In this document: positions 34,580 through 43,152 of the stretch, one piece after another | Layout of the letters: each line of letters starts with the position of its first letter | How positions within the stretch are numbered: the stretch's first letter is position 1 | DNA from: Promethearchaeati archaeon | Lineage (GTDB): Archaea > Asgardarchaeota > Heimdallarchaeia > Heimdallarchaeales > Heimdallarchaeaceae | Assembly: GCA_013166775.1 (NCBI GenBank) | Contig: JABLTJ010000022.1 | Coordinates: 1 to 56,439, forward strand | Direction: 5' to 3' | DNA length: 56,439 nt | The notes under the pieces: model-generated | What the model was told of the DNA's origin: nothing | The model's database searches: none | The model's input: only the letters and a program-made list of their open reading frames with translations | Program-made: the position numbers and the translations under genes

Positions 34580-36442
34580 ATGAGACGCAAAAAATCACTA
34601 ACCCTACTTTTATTAACTTCAATATTAGTGAGTGTTGTATTTAGTGTTATAAATACAAAAAACGTTTTAGCAGAAAATGAAGCTAGACCAAGACTCGAAA
34701 GCATAATTGCAGAAGGTTTTGAAGGCTTTAATGGTCAGAATTATCCTAATGGAACTCTGATTACTGTCGAATATTCTGTTAAGCGTTATGTTGGTGTTGA
34801 TGGAGTTAAATTAGTTGGGGCTGGTTCCAATTTTACTCTAGATATAAACCTAGGATTGGAATTAAATTTCTCAAATTCGTTTGAGTTACGATCATACTAT
34901 ACTGGGACATTCAATCTAACAGAACATTCATACTTCAAAGCATATGGCTGGATTGGGGATGTTACAAATGGAACCTATGAAGAAGTTGATTATTTTGCTC
35001 ACTTAGGTCCTTGGCACTATCTTTTTGTCAACGAAAATTTAGCACCAGAATTTGATAAAATTCTAAATGCAACATCGACTGATGTATCTAAGGTATTTTA
35101 TTCTCCTGCTAATTATACAAATCATACAATTGTAATCCGTTACAAAGTTTATGGAGGAGGGGAAAATGAAAATATCACTCTAGCGACTTCAGTTTATCGT
35201 GATAAAATTGCAAATTCATCTATAACTGAATTTGATGCAGATGTATCTTTCATTAAAATGGATTGGGTGAATGAAACTCATGAAACATATGAGGTTTATA
35301 ACACAACAATACTATTCACAACGAGAACCTTCTACTTCAGTGCAAATAATTCAAATGGGTGGGATACCTGGAATAATGGTGTGATTACAGATAGATTAAA
35401 CATCTACAGGATAGATAATGGTTTTCATTTTGAATCCAAAACGGTATTAAATGAAAAACATACAGAAGTTAATCCAATATCGTTTAATATCACATCAATA
35501 AATGCTACCGAATACGAAACGTTTGGAATCAGTTATTATGTAGTTGAAAGTTCAGAAAACAGTACAGAAATAGTTCCATGGACGTTAGTAGAAGCATTAC
35601 TAAACACTACATATATTGATACTGATAGTGATGGATACAATAGTACAATCAGGAAATTTAATGCAACTATAGGTCCTTTCAATGTTGGTAATATAATCTA
35701 CTTTGAAGCATACAATATTTACAAAGGAGAACATTATAACGAAACTACAGGTAACCTTCACAGAATAGAGATTTACGATTCCACACCTGAGCTGTATCTT
35801 ACTCCTATAGATGGGATATACACAAATAATCACACTGTCACCTTCTTCTATGAGGTTGAATTAAATAGTGGAAATATTACTGAAGCAACTTTTGATTATG
35901 GTGATGGAACACCTTTAGATATTCTATCTCTTGAGAGTCATGATACGCTTGTTCACGATTATCCATTCGGTGTTGCAGCTTTCTATAACTACACTCTTTT
36001 TGTAAACAATTCTCTAGGTACATCAAATAATATTACTCACTTGATTTATTTGGACTTCCAAAATCCTCTTCTTGACATGACTTCAAATACAAATACTTCA
36101 CGAGACATAGTGGATGGTTTAGTTGAACTTCGCTTCGAGTATTCCGACGATTATACAGGAATAAAATTCGTACACATCGATTGGGGAGATGGCATTGTTC
36201 AAAATGTAACTGATGAGCATTATGCTTTGCATTACTACGTTGAAAGTGGTACTTATAATGTAACAATAACTGCTCAAGATCGTGCAGGAAATAATCAAAG
36301 TGTAATCTTAATCTACAATGTTGTACTGTCTACAGAGACACCAACAGAACCTACTCCTAATAGTTTTGTTTCAGTACTGATTACTCTAGTCGCAATGGGG
36401 ATAGTTATAAGTAGTAATCTGAAACTTAAAAAGAGAAAATAA
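34580..36442 (+). CDS. Secreted or surface PKD-like protein with signal peptide and C-terminal anchor
   Basis: The 620 residues begin with a signal peptide (MRRKKSLTLLLLTSILVSVV, cleavage probably after about residue 32). The body is rich in NxS/T sequons and beta sheet. Two PKD-like motifs appear, one near FDYGDGTPLDILS and one near IDWGDGIVQNVTD (about residues 435-580). A Thr/Pro-rich stretch (TETPTEPTPNSF) and one hydrophobic helix with a KLKKRK end anchor it in the membrane. It is probably an S-layer or adhesive protein on the outer face. The start codon lies within a 13-base sequence repeated 64 bases upstream (see findings). Confidence 0.8.
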   Translation: MRRKKSLTLLLLTSILVSVVFSVINTKNVLAENEARPRLESIIAEGFEGFNGQNYPNGTLITVEYSVKRYVGVDGVKLVGAGSNFTLDINLGLELNFSNSFELRSYYTGTFNLTEHSYFKAYGWIGDVTNGTYEEVDYFAHLGPWHYLFVNENLAPEFDKILNATSTDVSKVFYSPANYTNHTIVIRYKVYGGGENENITLATSVYRDKIANSSITEFDADVSFIKMDWVNETHETYEVYNTTILFTTRTFYFSANNSNGWDTWNNGVITDRLNIYRIDNGFHFESKTVLNEKHTEVNPISFNITSINATEYETFGISYYVVESSENSTEIVPWTLVEALLNTTYIDTDSDGYNSTIRKFNATIGPFNVGNIIYFEAYNIYKGEHYNETTGNLHRIEIYDSTPELYLTPIDGIYTNNHTVTFFYEVELNSGNITEATFDYGDGTPLDILSLESHDTLVHDYPFGVAAFYNYTLFVNNSLGTSNNITHLIYLDFQNPLLDMTSNTNTSRDIVDGLVELRFEYSDDYTGIKFVHIDWGDGIVQNVTDEHYALHYYVESGTYNVTITAQDRAGNNQSVILIYNVVLSTETPTEPTPNSFVSVLITLVAMGIVISSNLKLKKRK

Positions 36443-36466
36443 ATCTCTTTTACTTTTCATTTATTT

Positions 36467-36517
36467 TTGAAACAATCTCTTGTTTTTTATGTTCAAACCA
36501 AGAAATAATTGTTTCAA
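36467..36517 (+). repeat. Inverted repeat after the PKD-like gene
   Basis: TTGAAACAAT at 36467-36476 and its exact complement ATTGTTTCAA at 36508-36517 can form a 10-bp stem, and inner bases (ctcttgttt and aaaccaag) can extend pairing. It begins 25 bases after the PKD-like stop and lies 110 bases before TFB. It may act as a terminator-like or RNA-processing hairpin; no T-run follows directly. Confidence 0.4.
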
Positions 36518-36584
36518 TTAAGTGTTTATAATACATATCAAATTCACGTATCTGGGCGCTTTAAACTACAAGGATTTAGCTAGC

Positions 36585-36593
36585 TTTATATAT
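36585..36593 (+). promoter_or_regulatory. TATA box of tfb
   Basis: The sequence tttatatat is centred about 38 bases before the ATG at 36627, predicting a leader of about 13 bases. A second TATA-like tract (ctttaaact, near 36560) lies upstream. Confidence 0.45.
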
Positions 36594-36626
36594 GTCTATA
36601 GGTATCTGAACATAGTGAGAAGATAG

Positions 36627-37583
36627 ATGAGTAGAGATCGCTGTCCTAACTGCAATTCCGAAGAAATAGTATCCGACTTTCAGAGAGGAGAGTCTATTTG
36701 TAGTAATTGTGGGCTAGTGGTTTCCAGATTAATTGATACAACTCCTGAGTGGAGAGCATTTTCTGGAGAGGAGAAAGCAGCTCGAAGCAGAACCGGTGGT
36801 CCTGTTTCAGCTTTGAAATCAGATTATGGTATTTCATCCCAGATTAGTTTCGGTAATATGGATATTCATGGGAAGAAACTTGAACCCAATGTCATGGCTA
36901 AAATGCGAAGACTTCGATGGTTGAACAGAAGAGATTCAAGATCTCAAATTAGGAATCTTAGAATAGCCCTTAGAGAACTTCGAAGGATAGCAAGCCAACT
37001 TGAGCTCAGTGAAGAAATAGCTGAAGCAGCAGCAACAACCTATAGGAAAGCTTTGAAAGCAGATCTGATCAGAGGTAGAAGTATTGAATCGATGGTAGCT
37101 GCTGCAGTCTATATAGCAGCAAGACAATATAATAATCCAACAACGTTGAAGGATATTGAAAAGACAATCAATGCTGACAGAAAAGTAATTGCTAGATGTT
37201 TCAGATTATATGTTCAAGAATTAAGAATCAGACCAACACCAATTGATCCAGCTGTTCTATTATCAAGGCTTTGCAATGAACTAGAATTAACAACAGCTAC
37301 ACAAAATGAAGCTCTGAAAATACTAGAAGAAAGCAAATCAAGAAGACTTGATATGGGTAAGAATCCACTAAGTGTAGCAGCTGCTGCAATATATATCGCA
37401 GGAATTAGAACTGGTGAGAGAAGAACTCAACAACAAGTAGCAAAAGCTGCAAAAACCACACCCGTTACATTAAGAAATCGTTTCAGAGAAATAGTCGATT
37501 CCTTAGAACTTGCTAATGTCATTGTCAAGAGAGGAGCAGCAAGCGCACCAGTGTATGTTCGAGATCCTTGGAAATTTGACTAG
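36627..37583 (+). CDS. tfb: Transcription initiation factor B (TFB/TFIIB)
   Basis: TFB recruits RNA polymerase to TBP-bound promoters. The 318 residues contain the N-terminal zinc ribbon (CPNC at about residue 6, CSNC at about 24) and the B-reader region (DTTPEWRAFSGEEKAARSR). Two cyclin-like repeats follow, the first around 115-210 (ELSEEIAEAAATTYRKAL) and the second around 210-310 (KNPLSVAAAAIYIAGI). The C-terminal end ends DPWKFD. The length is normal. It lies alone between the surface-protein gene and sepF, and a T-rich tract follows its stop. Confidence 0.97.
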   Translation: MSRDRCPNCNSEEIVSDFQRGESICSNCGLVVSRLIDTTPEWRAFSGEEKAARSRTGGPVSALKSDYGISSQISFGNMDIHGKKLEPNVMAKMRRLRWLNRRDSRSQIRNLRIALRELRRIASQLELSEEIAEAAATTYRKALKADLIRGRSIESMVAAAVYIAARQYNNPTTLKDIEKTINADRKVIARCFRLYVQELRIRPTPIDPAVLLSRLCNELELTTATQNEALKILEESKSRRLDMGKNPLSVAAAAIYIAGIRTGERRTQQQVAKAAKTTPVTLRNRFREIVDSLELANVIVKRGAASAPVYVRDPWKFD

Positions 37584-37608
37584 GTTCTTTCGTTTTCTTT
37601 TCGTTTTC
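37584..37608 (+). terminator. T-rich tract after tfb
   Basis: Directly after the stop come several T-runs interrupted by C and G (ttctttcgttttcttttcg). Archaeal RNA polymerase commonly ends transcription at such tracts. No hairpin is evident. Confidence 0.35.
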
Positions 37609-37716
37609 AATAATATGATGGTAATTTTTTCAATTTTCTAGTATTACCCTCATGTTACTACTGTATTAATCTGCTTTTATTAGCAGATAATCATCCTAAA
37701 TATAGGTGTATAATCT

Positions 37717-38085
37717 ATGGCAAAGAAAAAAAAGGATATGCGCCAATCTAACACTAGTTCAAAGGATGAGGTTAAAGTAGTTAATAGTCCTCCTGGTGTA
37801 AAGTTTTATTCTTTAATAGATGTGGTTCAAACTGAAAGAATATTGAGTGAAGTGGAAAATGGAAACCTTGTGTTTCTAAATATTGGTCGTATAGCTGCTT
37901 TTCCAGAAAGAAAGACTGAATTTCTTAAAAATTTAAAAGCGACTTCTAAACAACTTCGAGCAACATTGAAAATGGTGTCAGAAGAAACAGTAATGGTTGC
38001 ACCTTCTTCAGTACCTATAGAAATACGATCTTTATCACCTGAAAAAATAAACAAAGATAAAGTTAATGAATTGAAGATGGAATAG
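37717..38085 (+). CDS. sepF: SepF-like cell division protein
   Basis: SepF is the membrane anchor of FtsZ in many archaea. The 122 residues have a basic, probably membrane-binding N-terminus (MAKKKKDMRQS) and the SepF core: FYSLIDVVQTERILSEVENG, NLVFLNIGRIAAFPER, LRATLKMVSEETVMVAP. The order of strand, helix, strand, helix and strand fits the family. The extended TVMVAPSSVPIEI tail resembles the VITP-type ending. Its presence suggests FtsZ-based division; FtsZ itself is not in the window. The AlaRS gene converges on it with a 33-base gap. Confidence 0.82.
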   Translation: MAKKKKDMRQSNTSSKDEVKVVNSPPGVKFYSLIDVVQTERILSEVENGNLVFLNIGRIAAFPERKTEFLKNLKATSKQLRATLKMVSEETVMVAPSSVPIEIRSLSPEKINKDKVNELKME

Positions 38086-38118
38086 GATCAGAGATTGATC
38101 TTTGAGAGCTTAGACAAT

Positions 38119-40878
38119 TCATATTTTTGATGTAATTATATCTTCAATCTTGTTAAGTATCTCATCAATCTTTTCGGTATTTGGACCTCCGCCTATTGCT
38201 AAATCTCCTTTTCCTCCTCCTGATCCTCCCGCTATGAGAGAAAGCTCCTTAATAATGCCTGAGATATCAGCAGAAGAAGAAGGAGTTTTTACACCTACAA
38301 TTACTATTTTGCTTTGAACTTCAGACATTAAGATACAAAGACCTTTATCAAAACTTTTTATCGCTTCACTTGCTTGAATAATTAGTTCTTTCTGGTTTCC
38401 CTCTGTTTTTCTAATTATTACCTCTTCATCCTTGATTTTTTTTGAAGCAATTTTGGTTGAAGAGAATTGTAGCTCAGCGATTTGTTTGTTCAAATTTTCA
38501 ATTAGCTTTTTCTGCTCTTTCCACTCTTTAAAGAATCGTTTAACAGTCTTGGGGAGAATTTTTGGCTCAACACTCAGCTCAGAAGATGATTCTCTAAGAA
38601 TTGATTCCTGTGTCTGAATGTACTTTATTGCAGGTTCTCCTGCTAGAATTTCAATCCTAACAACGCCATCTTGTATTCTTTCGCTACTGGGCAGTTTAAT
38701 GATTCCTATATCACCTGTGTTATTTAGATGAGTACCACCACATGCTTCGATATCCCAATCATTAATTGCTACAATGTGAAGAGATTTTCCAGGTACAACA
38801 CCCCCCTGATATATCTGAAAACCAAAATCTCTTTCTGCATCATCTCTATCCACATCTTGTTTATCGACTGAACGATTCTCTAAAACAACTTGATTTGCAA
38901 GATACTCTATTTTCTGTAGTTCTTCAAAACTTATTGACTGATAATGTGTGACATCTAATCTAGCTTTATACTCGGTTTTATCCGCACCTGCTTGCCAGAT
39001 GTGTTTTCCTAAGACTTCTCTTGCAGCATTATTTACAACATGCACTGCAGTGTGATGTCTCATAATATCCATTCTTCTTTTTGCATTGATCTCTCCTTTA
39101 ATCTTCATCCCTTCCTTCAATTTACCTACAGTTTCTAATTCATGCAAAATGGTTGAAGCTTTCCTGAAAACATTAACCACTTGAAGCTCTGTTTCTTCAA
39201 CAAAAAACTTACCTGTGTCATGTATTTGTCCTCCACCTGTTGGATAGAATAGAGTTTTGTCTAGAATAACATATTTGTTGTCAATTAAAGCAATAATTTT
39301 CGCTTCAAACTCAGTTTGATATACATCCTCGTAAAATAATGGTTTTGTCTCATATTCTTTATCTAATTTAATTTCTACTGCTTCCTCTTTCTCTTTTCGT
39401 TTAGCAGCTTGCTGAGCAAGATATTCTTCGATTTTTATATAGAAATCATCAGGAACATCAACATCAACATCTCTTTCTTTTGCAAGCTCTTTAACCATCA
39501 AGGGATTGATGCCATTATTCTGATACAAATCAACAAGCGTCGCAAAATTGAATTCTTTCTTTTTCTGGAGAAGTTGACTGACTATTCTTCTACCACTTGT
39601 TTTTGTATCTTCATATCTTTTGGTCTCAATATCAACGATTTTGTGTATAATATCTCTATTTTCCTTTACTCTAGGATATGAAACAGAGAGATGATCAATT
39701 TGGAGATCAAAAATCTTCTCAACTGAAAATTGAAGTTTGTATAATTCTTTGAGTGCTATTATCCTGCGAAGTAGAACACGCAAATTATACCCTCCTCCAA
39801 CATTGGATGGTATTGCACCATCAGTTATTGTTATGGAAAGAGTTCTTGCATGATCCGCGATTGCATAGATTGCTTCTTGTGGTCCAAGTTCCTTTAACAT
39901 TTCTTCATATGTCATACCAAGCTTCTTAGCCATTAGTTTTCTCTCTTCTCTAAGATCTTTCACTTCTTCAACAGCAAGTAAACCTGCTAGTCTGTTATAT
40001 TCTACTAATAGCTTATGATCAGCTTTGTAACCATTTTCTTTTTGCAGGTAATCAATTGCTTTTGGAAAAATAGCTTCATAAATTGAAGGAGTTCCTTGAG
40101 TAAACCAAGAGACTCTTTCCAATCCCCACCCTACATCGATTACTTGCATGTCTAGCTTCTTAACAGTGTTATTTTCAAAACCATATGCGATGAATACATT
40201 ATTCACTAGTTCTGATCCGTATGCCATAGCTTCCAGATTTGGTCCAAAGTTTCCTCCACCAGACCAAATACCTTCAACATACGATATTTCTTCTGGTTTT
40301 AGACCTAGTTCTTCTGTAAGAAATTGGAAATTTAACTCTAAACATCTATCCATCCAATATCCTTGAGTTAATGTTCTAGAATTGAAAGAGTGTTGCCCAA
40401 ACATAACAAAACTAGTTAAATGTCTTGCAGTCTTTCCGATGTTATCTATATCCGAGAAATCTCCTCCTGTCCTAATGCACATCTGAGGAACCACAAGTGG
40501 ATTTGCAGGAGGATCTATTACTCCTTCTAATACCCAAGGTTGGAAATCCGCAATAGAAGCAATTGTGAAATCCATATCTGGTCTCCATCTCGCTACTACT
40601 GGATAATCATTGATTGCTGTATGTCCATGTTTTACAAAGAAATCTGTTAGTCTATTTAGGGTTTGATCAAAATCCAGATCTTTTCCTTTCTTATCTAGAA
40701 ATTGATAGCCACCAGAACATCTTGTATCTCCACATGTTTCTTGATCTGGAACGAGTGTCCAGAATTGATGATTACAAATTGGGCAATGCTTTCGAACAAA
40801 TCCTTTCTCTTTGAAGAGATTTACTTCATAGCTATCTTTATTGAATCTCTTCTTTAGTTCATCTTTGGATATAGACAT
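38119..40878 (-). CDS. alaS: Alanyl-tRNA synthetase
   Basis: The archaeal type AlaRS, 919 residues. An N-terminal zinc-binding stretch (CPIC at about 34, CGDTRC at about 49) is specific to archaea. The class II core has RWRPDMDFTIASIADFQPWV (about 97) and HLTSFVMFGQHSFN (about 155). The editing domain has HTAVH (about 615) and the CGGTH site (about 730). The C-Ala domain has GGSGGGKGDLAIGGG near the C-terminus. It charges tRNA-Ala and clears Ser and Gly. A TATA-like box lies 26-37 bases before the ATG. It is divergent from the Eis-like acetyltransferase. Confidence 0.97.
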   Translation of the reverse strand: MSISKDELKKRFNKDSYEVNLFKEKGFVRKHCPICNHQFWTLVPDQETCGDTRCSGGYQFLDKKGKDLDFDQTLNRLTDFFVKHGHTAINDYPVVARWRPDMDFTIASIADFQPWVLEGVIDPPANPLVVPQMCIRTGGDFSDIDNIGKTARHLTSFVMFGQHSFNSRTLTQGYWMDRCLELNFQFLTEELGLKPEEISYVEGIWSGGGNFGPNLEAMAYGSELVNNVFIAYGFENNTVKKLDMQVIDVGWGLERVSWFTQGTPSIYEAIFPKAIDYLQKENGYKADHKLLVEYNRLAGLLAVEEVKDLREERKLMAKKLGMTYEEMLKELGPQEAIYAIADHARTLSITITDGAIPSNVGGGYNLRVLLRRIIALKELYKLQFSVEKIFDLQIDHLSVSYPRVKENRDIIHKIVDIETKRYEDTKTSGRRIVSQLLQKKKEFNFATLVDLYQNNGINPLMVKELAKERDVDVDVPDDFYIKIEEYLAQQAAKRKEKEEAVEIKLDKEYETKPLFYEDVYQTEFEAKIIALIDNKYVILDKTLFYPTGGGQIHDTGKFFVEETELQVVNVFRKASTILHELETVGKLKEGMKIKGEINAKRRMDIMRHHTAVHVVNNAAREVLGKHIWQAGADKTEYKARLDVTHYQSISFEELQKIEYLANQVVLENRSVDKQDVDRDDAERDFGFQIYQGGVVPGKSLHIVAINDWDIEACGGTHLNNTGDIGIIKLPSSERIQDGVVRIEILAGEPAIKYIQTQESILRESSSELSVEPKILPKTVKRFFKEWKEQKKLIENLNKQIAELQFSSTKIASKKIKDEEVIIRKTEGNQKELIIQASEAIKSFDKGLCILMSEVQSKIVIVGVKTPSSSADISGIIKELSLIAGGSGGGKGDLAIGGGPNTEKIDEILNKIEDIITSKI

Positions 40879-40904
40879 TTTACTCTAAAACCAGAATATT
40901 TCTG

Positions 40905-40915
40905 AAATATAAAAA
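40905..40915 (-). promoter_or_regulatory. TATA-like box of alaS
   Basis: On the minus strand the sequence reads tttttatattt, centred about 32 bases before the ATG ending at 40878. It is in the divergent gap shared with the acetyltransferase gene. Confidence 0.4.
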
Positions 40916-40949
40916 TTTGTTTAAAAAAGGGTGAGTTTCCTTGCAATAG

Positions 40950-40958
40950 TTTTTTAAA
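40950..40958 (+). promoter_or_regulatory. TATA-like box of the Eis-like gene
   Basis: The sequence ttttttaaa is centred about 26 bases before the ATG at 40980, giving a leaderless transcript. Confidence 0.4.
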
Positions 40959-40979
40959 CGTTTTTTCAAGCATTTTTCT

Positions 40980-42167
40980 ATGAATAAGGTTGAAATAAAG
41001 GAGCTAAGAGGAGAAGATGTTGATCCTATTCTTGAGCTCGCTTTCTATGCTTTTTTTCCAACTCCTGGAAATATAGAGCTGATAATGAAAAGAAAACCAT
41101 ACATGAAAGAAGACACATGTTTAGTTCTCTACGAAAATGAAAAACCAGTTTCAGGATTGATATGTAAACCCATTCCTCAGAATGTAAGGGGGGTAATAAA
41201 GGATATGTGTGGAATTTCAGAGGTAGCAACTCATCCAGAAGGGAGAAGAAAGGGGTATGCAAAAAAGTTAATGAAATTAGCTTTTGACAAAATGAAAGAG
41301 TATAATCAAGGTTTTTCAACACTCTATCCTTTCAAAGAATCATTCTATGAGAGATTAGGATATGTTTCTTTTCCACAAATACGAACAGCGATTATTTCAG
41401 CTAAATCTTTGGTTCCATTGTTAAATTTGAAACTTGATGGAACTGTGGAACGAATGGATTTTGAAGAAGGCTTTGAGACCTATAAAGAATTCCTAAAAGA
41501 AATAAGACAAAGAATTCATGGAATGGGTGTTCTTCATGATACTGAGCTAGAACGACATAAAGAAGAGAAAAAAATGTGGGTGATTGTTGCAAAGGAAGGA
41601 GACGAAATCATAGGAATTATGACCTATGCAATAACAGGTTTTTGGAAGGATGTTAAAGTAAGAGATTTTTATTGCAAAAATAGTTTAGCGAAATACTTAT
41701 TTCTTCAATGGTTTGCTCTCCATGCAGATCAGATAAAAAACGTTCATATTCCTATCAAACCTGATGAATATCCAGAAACATGGTTGAATGATACTTTCTG
41801 GGGTGAATATGGAAAAATACAGAGTAGAGAATGGGTTCCATCTTGTATGGGAAGGGTTGTGGTTGTTGAAAGCATATCCAATCTGAAGGTTGGTCATGGG
41901 AAACTCTCTGCTAAAATAACAGATGACCACTGTGATTGGAACAATAAGCATTATACATTTGAAGGAAAAGAAGGAAGGTTATCGGTTTCAGAATCTACAG
42001 ATTATGAATGCGAACTTAGTATTCAAGCCCTTTCAGCAATCGTTTATGGATGTTATAATCTGGATGATTTCGAAATCAAAGGATGGGCTAAACTGTCTGA
42101 AGAAAACAAGGAAAAAATACGCGAATTATTCCCAAAAATACCTCCGCATCTTCATGCGGATTTCTAA
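40980..42167 (+). CDS. Eis-like GNAT N-acetyltransferase with SCP2-like C-terminus
   Basis: This 395-residue protein has the Eis-type layout. The first GNAT domain has the acetyl-CoA motif VATHPEGRRKGYAKKLMKLA (about 82) and a FYERLGYVSFP sequence (about 122). A second GNAT-like region follows (about 150-290), and a C-terminal SCP2-like domain holds the carboxylate end (residues about 300-395). The family acetylates amines such as lysines and aminoglycosides. The physiological substrate in archaea is unknown. It runs rightward between alaS and priS; its stop lies seven bases from the priS stop on the other strand. Confidence 0.82.
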   Translation: MNKVEIKELRGEDVDPILELAFYAFFPTPGNIELIMKRKPYMKEDTCLVLYENEKPVSGLICKPIPQNVRGVIKDMCGISEVATHPEGRRKGYAKKLMKLAFDKMKEYNQGFSTLYPFKESFYERLGYVSFPQIRTAIISAKSLVPLLNLKLDGTVERMDFEEGFETYKEFLKEIRQRIHGMGVLHDTELERHKEEKKMWVIVAKEGDEIIGIMTYAITGFWKDVKVRDFYCKNSLAKYLFLQWFALHADQIKNVHIPIKPDEYPETWLNDTFWGEYGKIQSREWVPSCMGRVVVVESISNLKVGHGKLSAKITDDHCDWNNKHYTFEGKEGRLSVSESTDYECELSIQALSAIVYGCYNLDDFEIKGWAKLSEENKEKIRELFPKIPPHLHADF

Positions 42168-42174
42168 TCTTTTT

Positions 42175-43152
42175 TTACATTAACGACTCCCAAATAGTGG
42201 GAGCTGAATCAGGATAGAAATTTCTGATATCTTTAATCACAATAGCTATTTGTCCTGTTTTTCCATGAACAGAATAAGGCATTCTACTTACTCTTCGTGT
42301 ATCCATTGTAACCTTTCTATCTATCCTAGGGTACCTTCGAAGAATGAACTCGTCAGATAATTTTCTTCTAACTAATGTGTCATTAGGTATAATAATATTG
42401 TATTGTGTATGATTGAATTGCTTACTTAATTGAACATTTTGTATAATTTCTTTAGCTTTATTCAAGGAGATTCCAAGTTCCTTAAGTTGTTCAGGAGTTG
42501 ACTTTTCTAGAAATGATTTAGCTACTAAAGAATAGATTCGATTCCGAAGTGGTTTTGCTTCATTTGGAATTTCTTCTATGGATTGTGTCCTTTTTTCATC
42601 ATGTATAAAAGTCAGATAATTTAGAATTGCTACACGTTGTGCTTGATTGAAATCTTGAGTAATTTTATCCATAACCCAGCCATGAACGCCTCTTCTTCCA
42701 GAAAAAATCCAGATTACATCTTTAAATCCAAAATCATCTTTCATTGTTTCATCGATGAATATTGCAGCGTCTTGTACAAGTGACCAGCATTCTTTGCAAT
42801 ATTGATCACCTTTGCATCCACATTTTCGAACTAAATCATACTCATCAATGTCAATATCAAAAATAAATTCTCTTCCCTTCCACTCTATTTTTTGAATGGG
42901 ACTTTCTCGTGATGGTGATGTATCATATATAGCACCAACATATGCATGTTTAACTGCATTATTAATCATATATTCCCGTAATTGATCGGTATTCTGAAAA
43001 GAAATGTTTCGAACAAACGCATCCTTGCCAACAACAAATCCAAATTCTCGGTTTGAAAAATTAGAGAGTCCAATAAAAGACATAAAGTAATCCATTGGAA
43101 ATTTTTTTTCATAATATTCAGCAAGGAATTCTGGTTTGAGTTCGTTATTCAT
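42175..43152 (-). CDS. priS: DNA primase small catalytic subunit PriS
   Basis: PriS makes RNA or DNA primers for replication. The 325 residues hold the catalytic acids in EFIFDIDIDEYD (about 100), a zinc site (CGCKG and CKECW, about 112-122), and the SGRRGVHGWVMD motif (about 153) that binds nucleotide. The C-terminal SVHGKTGQIAI motif supplies another conserved histidine. The length is usual. The start overlaps the end of priL by eight bases, so the two are coupled in one transcript, priL first. Confidence 0.95.
   Translation of the reverse strand: MNNELKPEFLAEYYEKKFPMDYFMSFIGLSNFSNREFGFVVGKDAFVRNISFQNTDQLREYMINNAVKHAYVGAIYDTSPSRESPIQKIEWKGREFIFDIDIDEYDLVRKCGCKGDQYCKECWSLVQDAAIFIDETMKDDFGFKDVIWIFSGRRGVHGWVMDKITQDFNQAQRVAILNYLTFIHDEKRTQSIEEIPNEAKPLRNRIYSLVAKSFLEKSTPEQLKELGISLNKAKEIIQNVQLSKQFNHTQYNIIIPNDTLVRRKLSDEFILRRYPRIDRKVTMDTRRVSRMPYSVHGKTGQIAIVIKDIRNFYPDSAPTIWESLM

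Noticed and set aside
41026..42183. Several overlapping frames within the Eis-like acetyltransferase gene
   Set aside because: The acetyltransferase has clear motifs; the other frames have none and are shadows.
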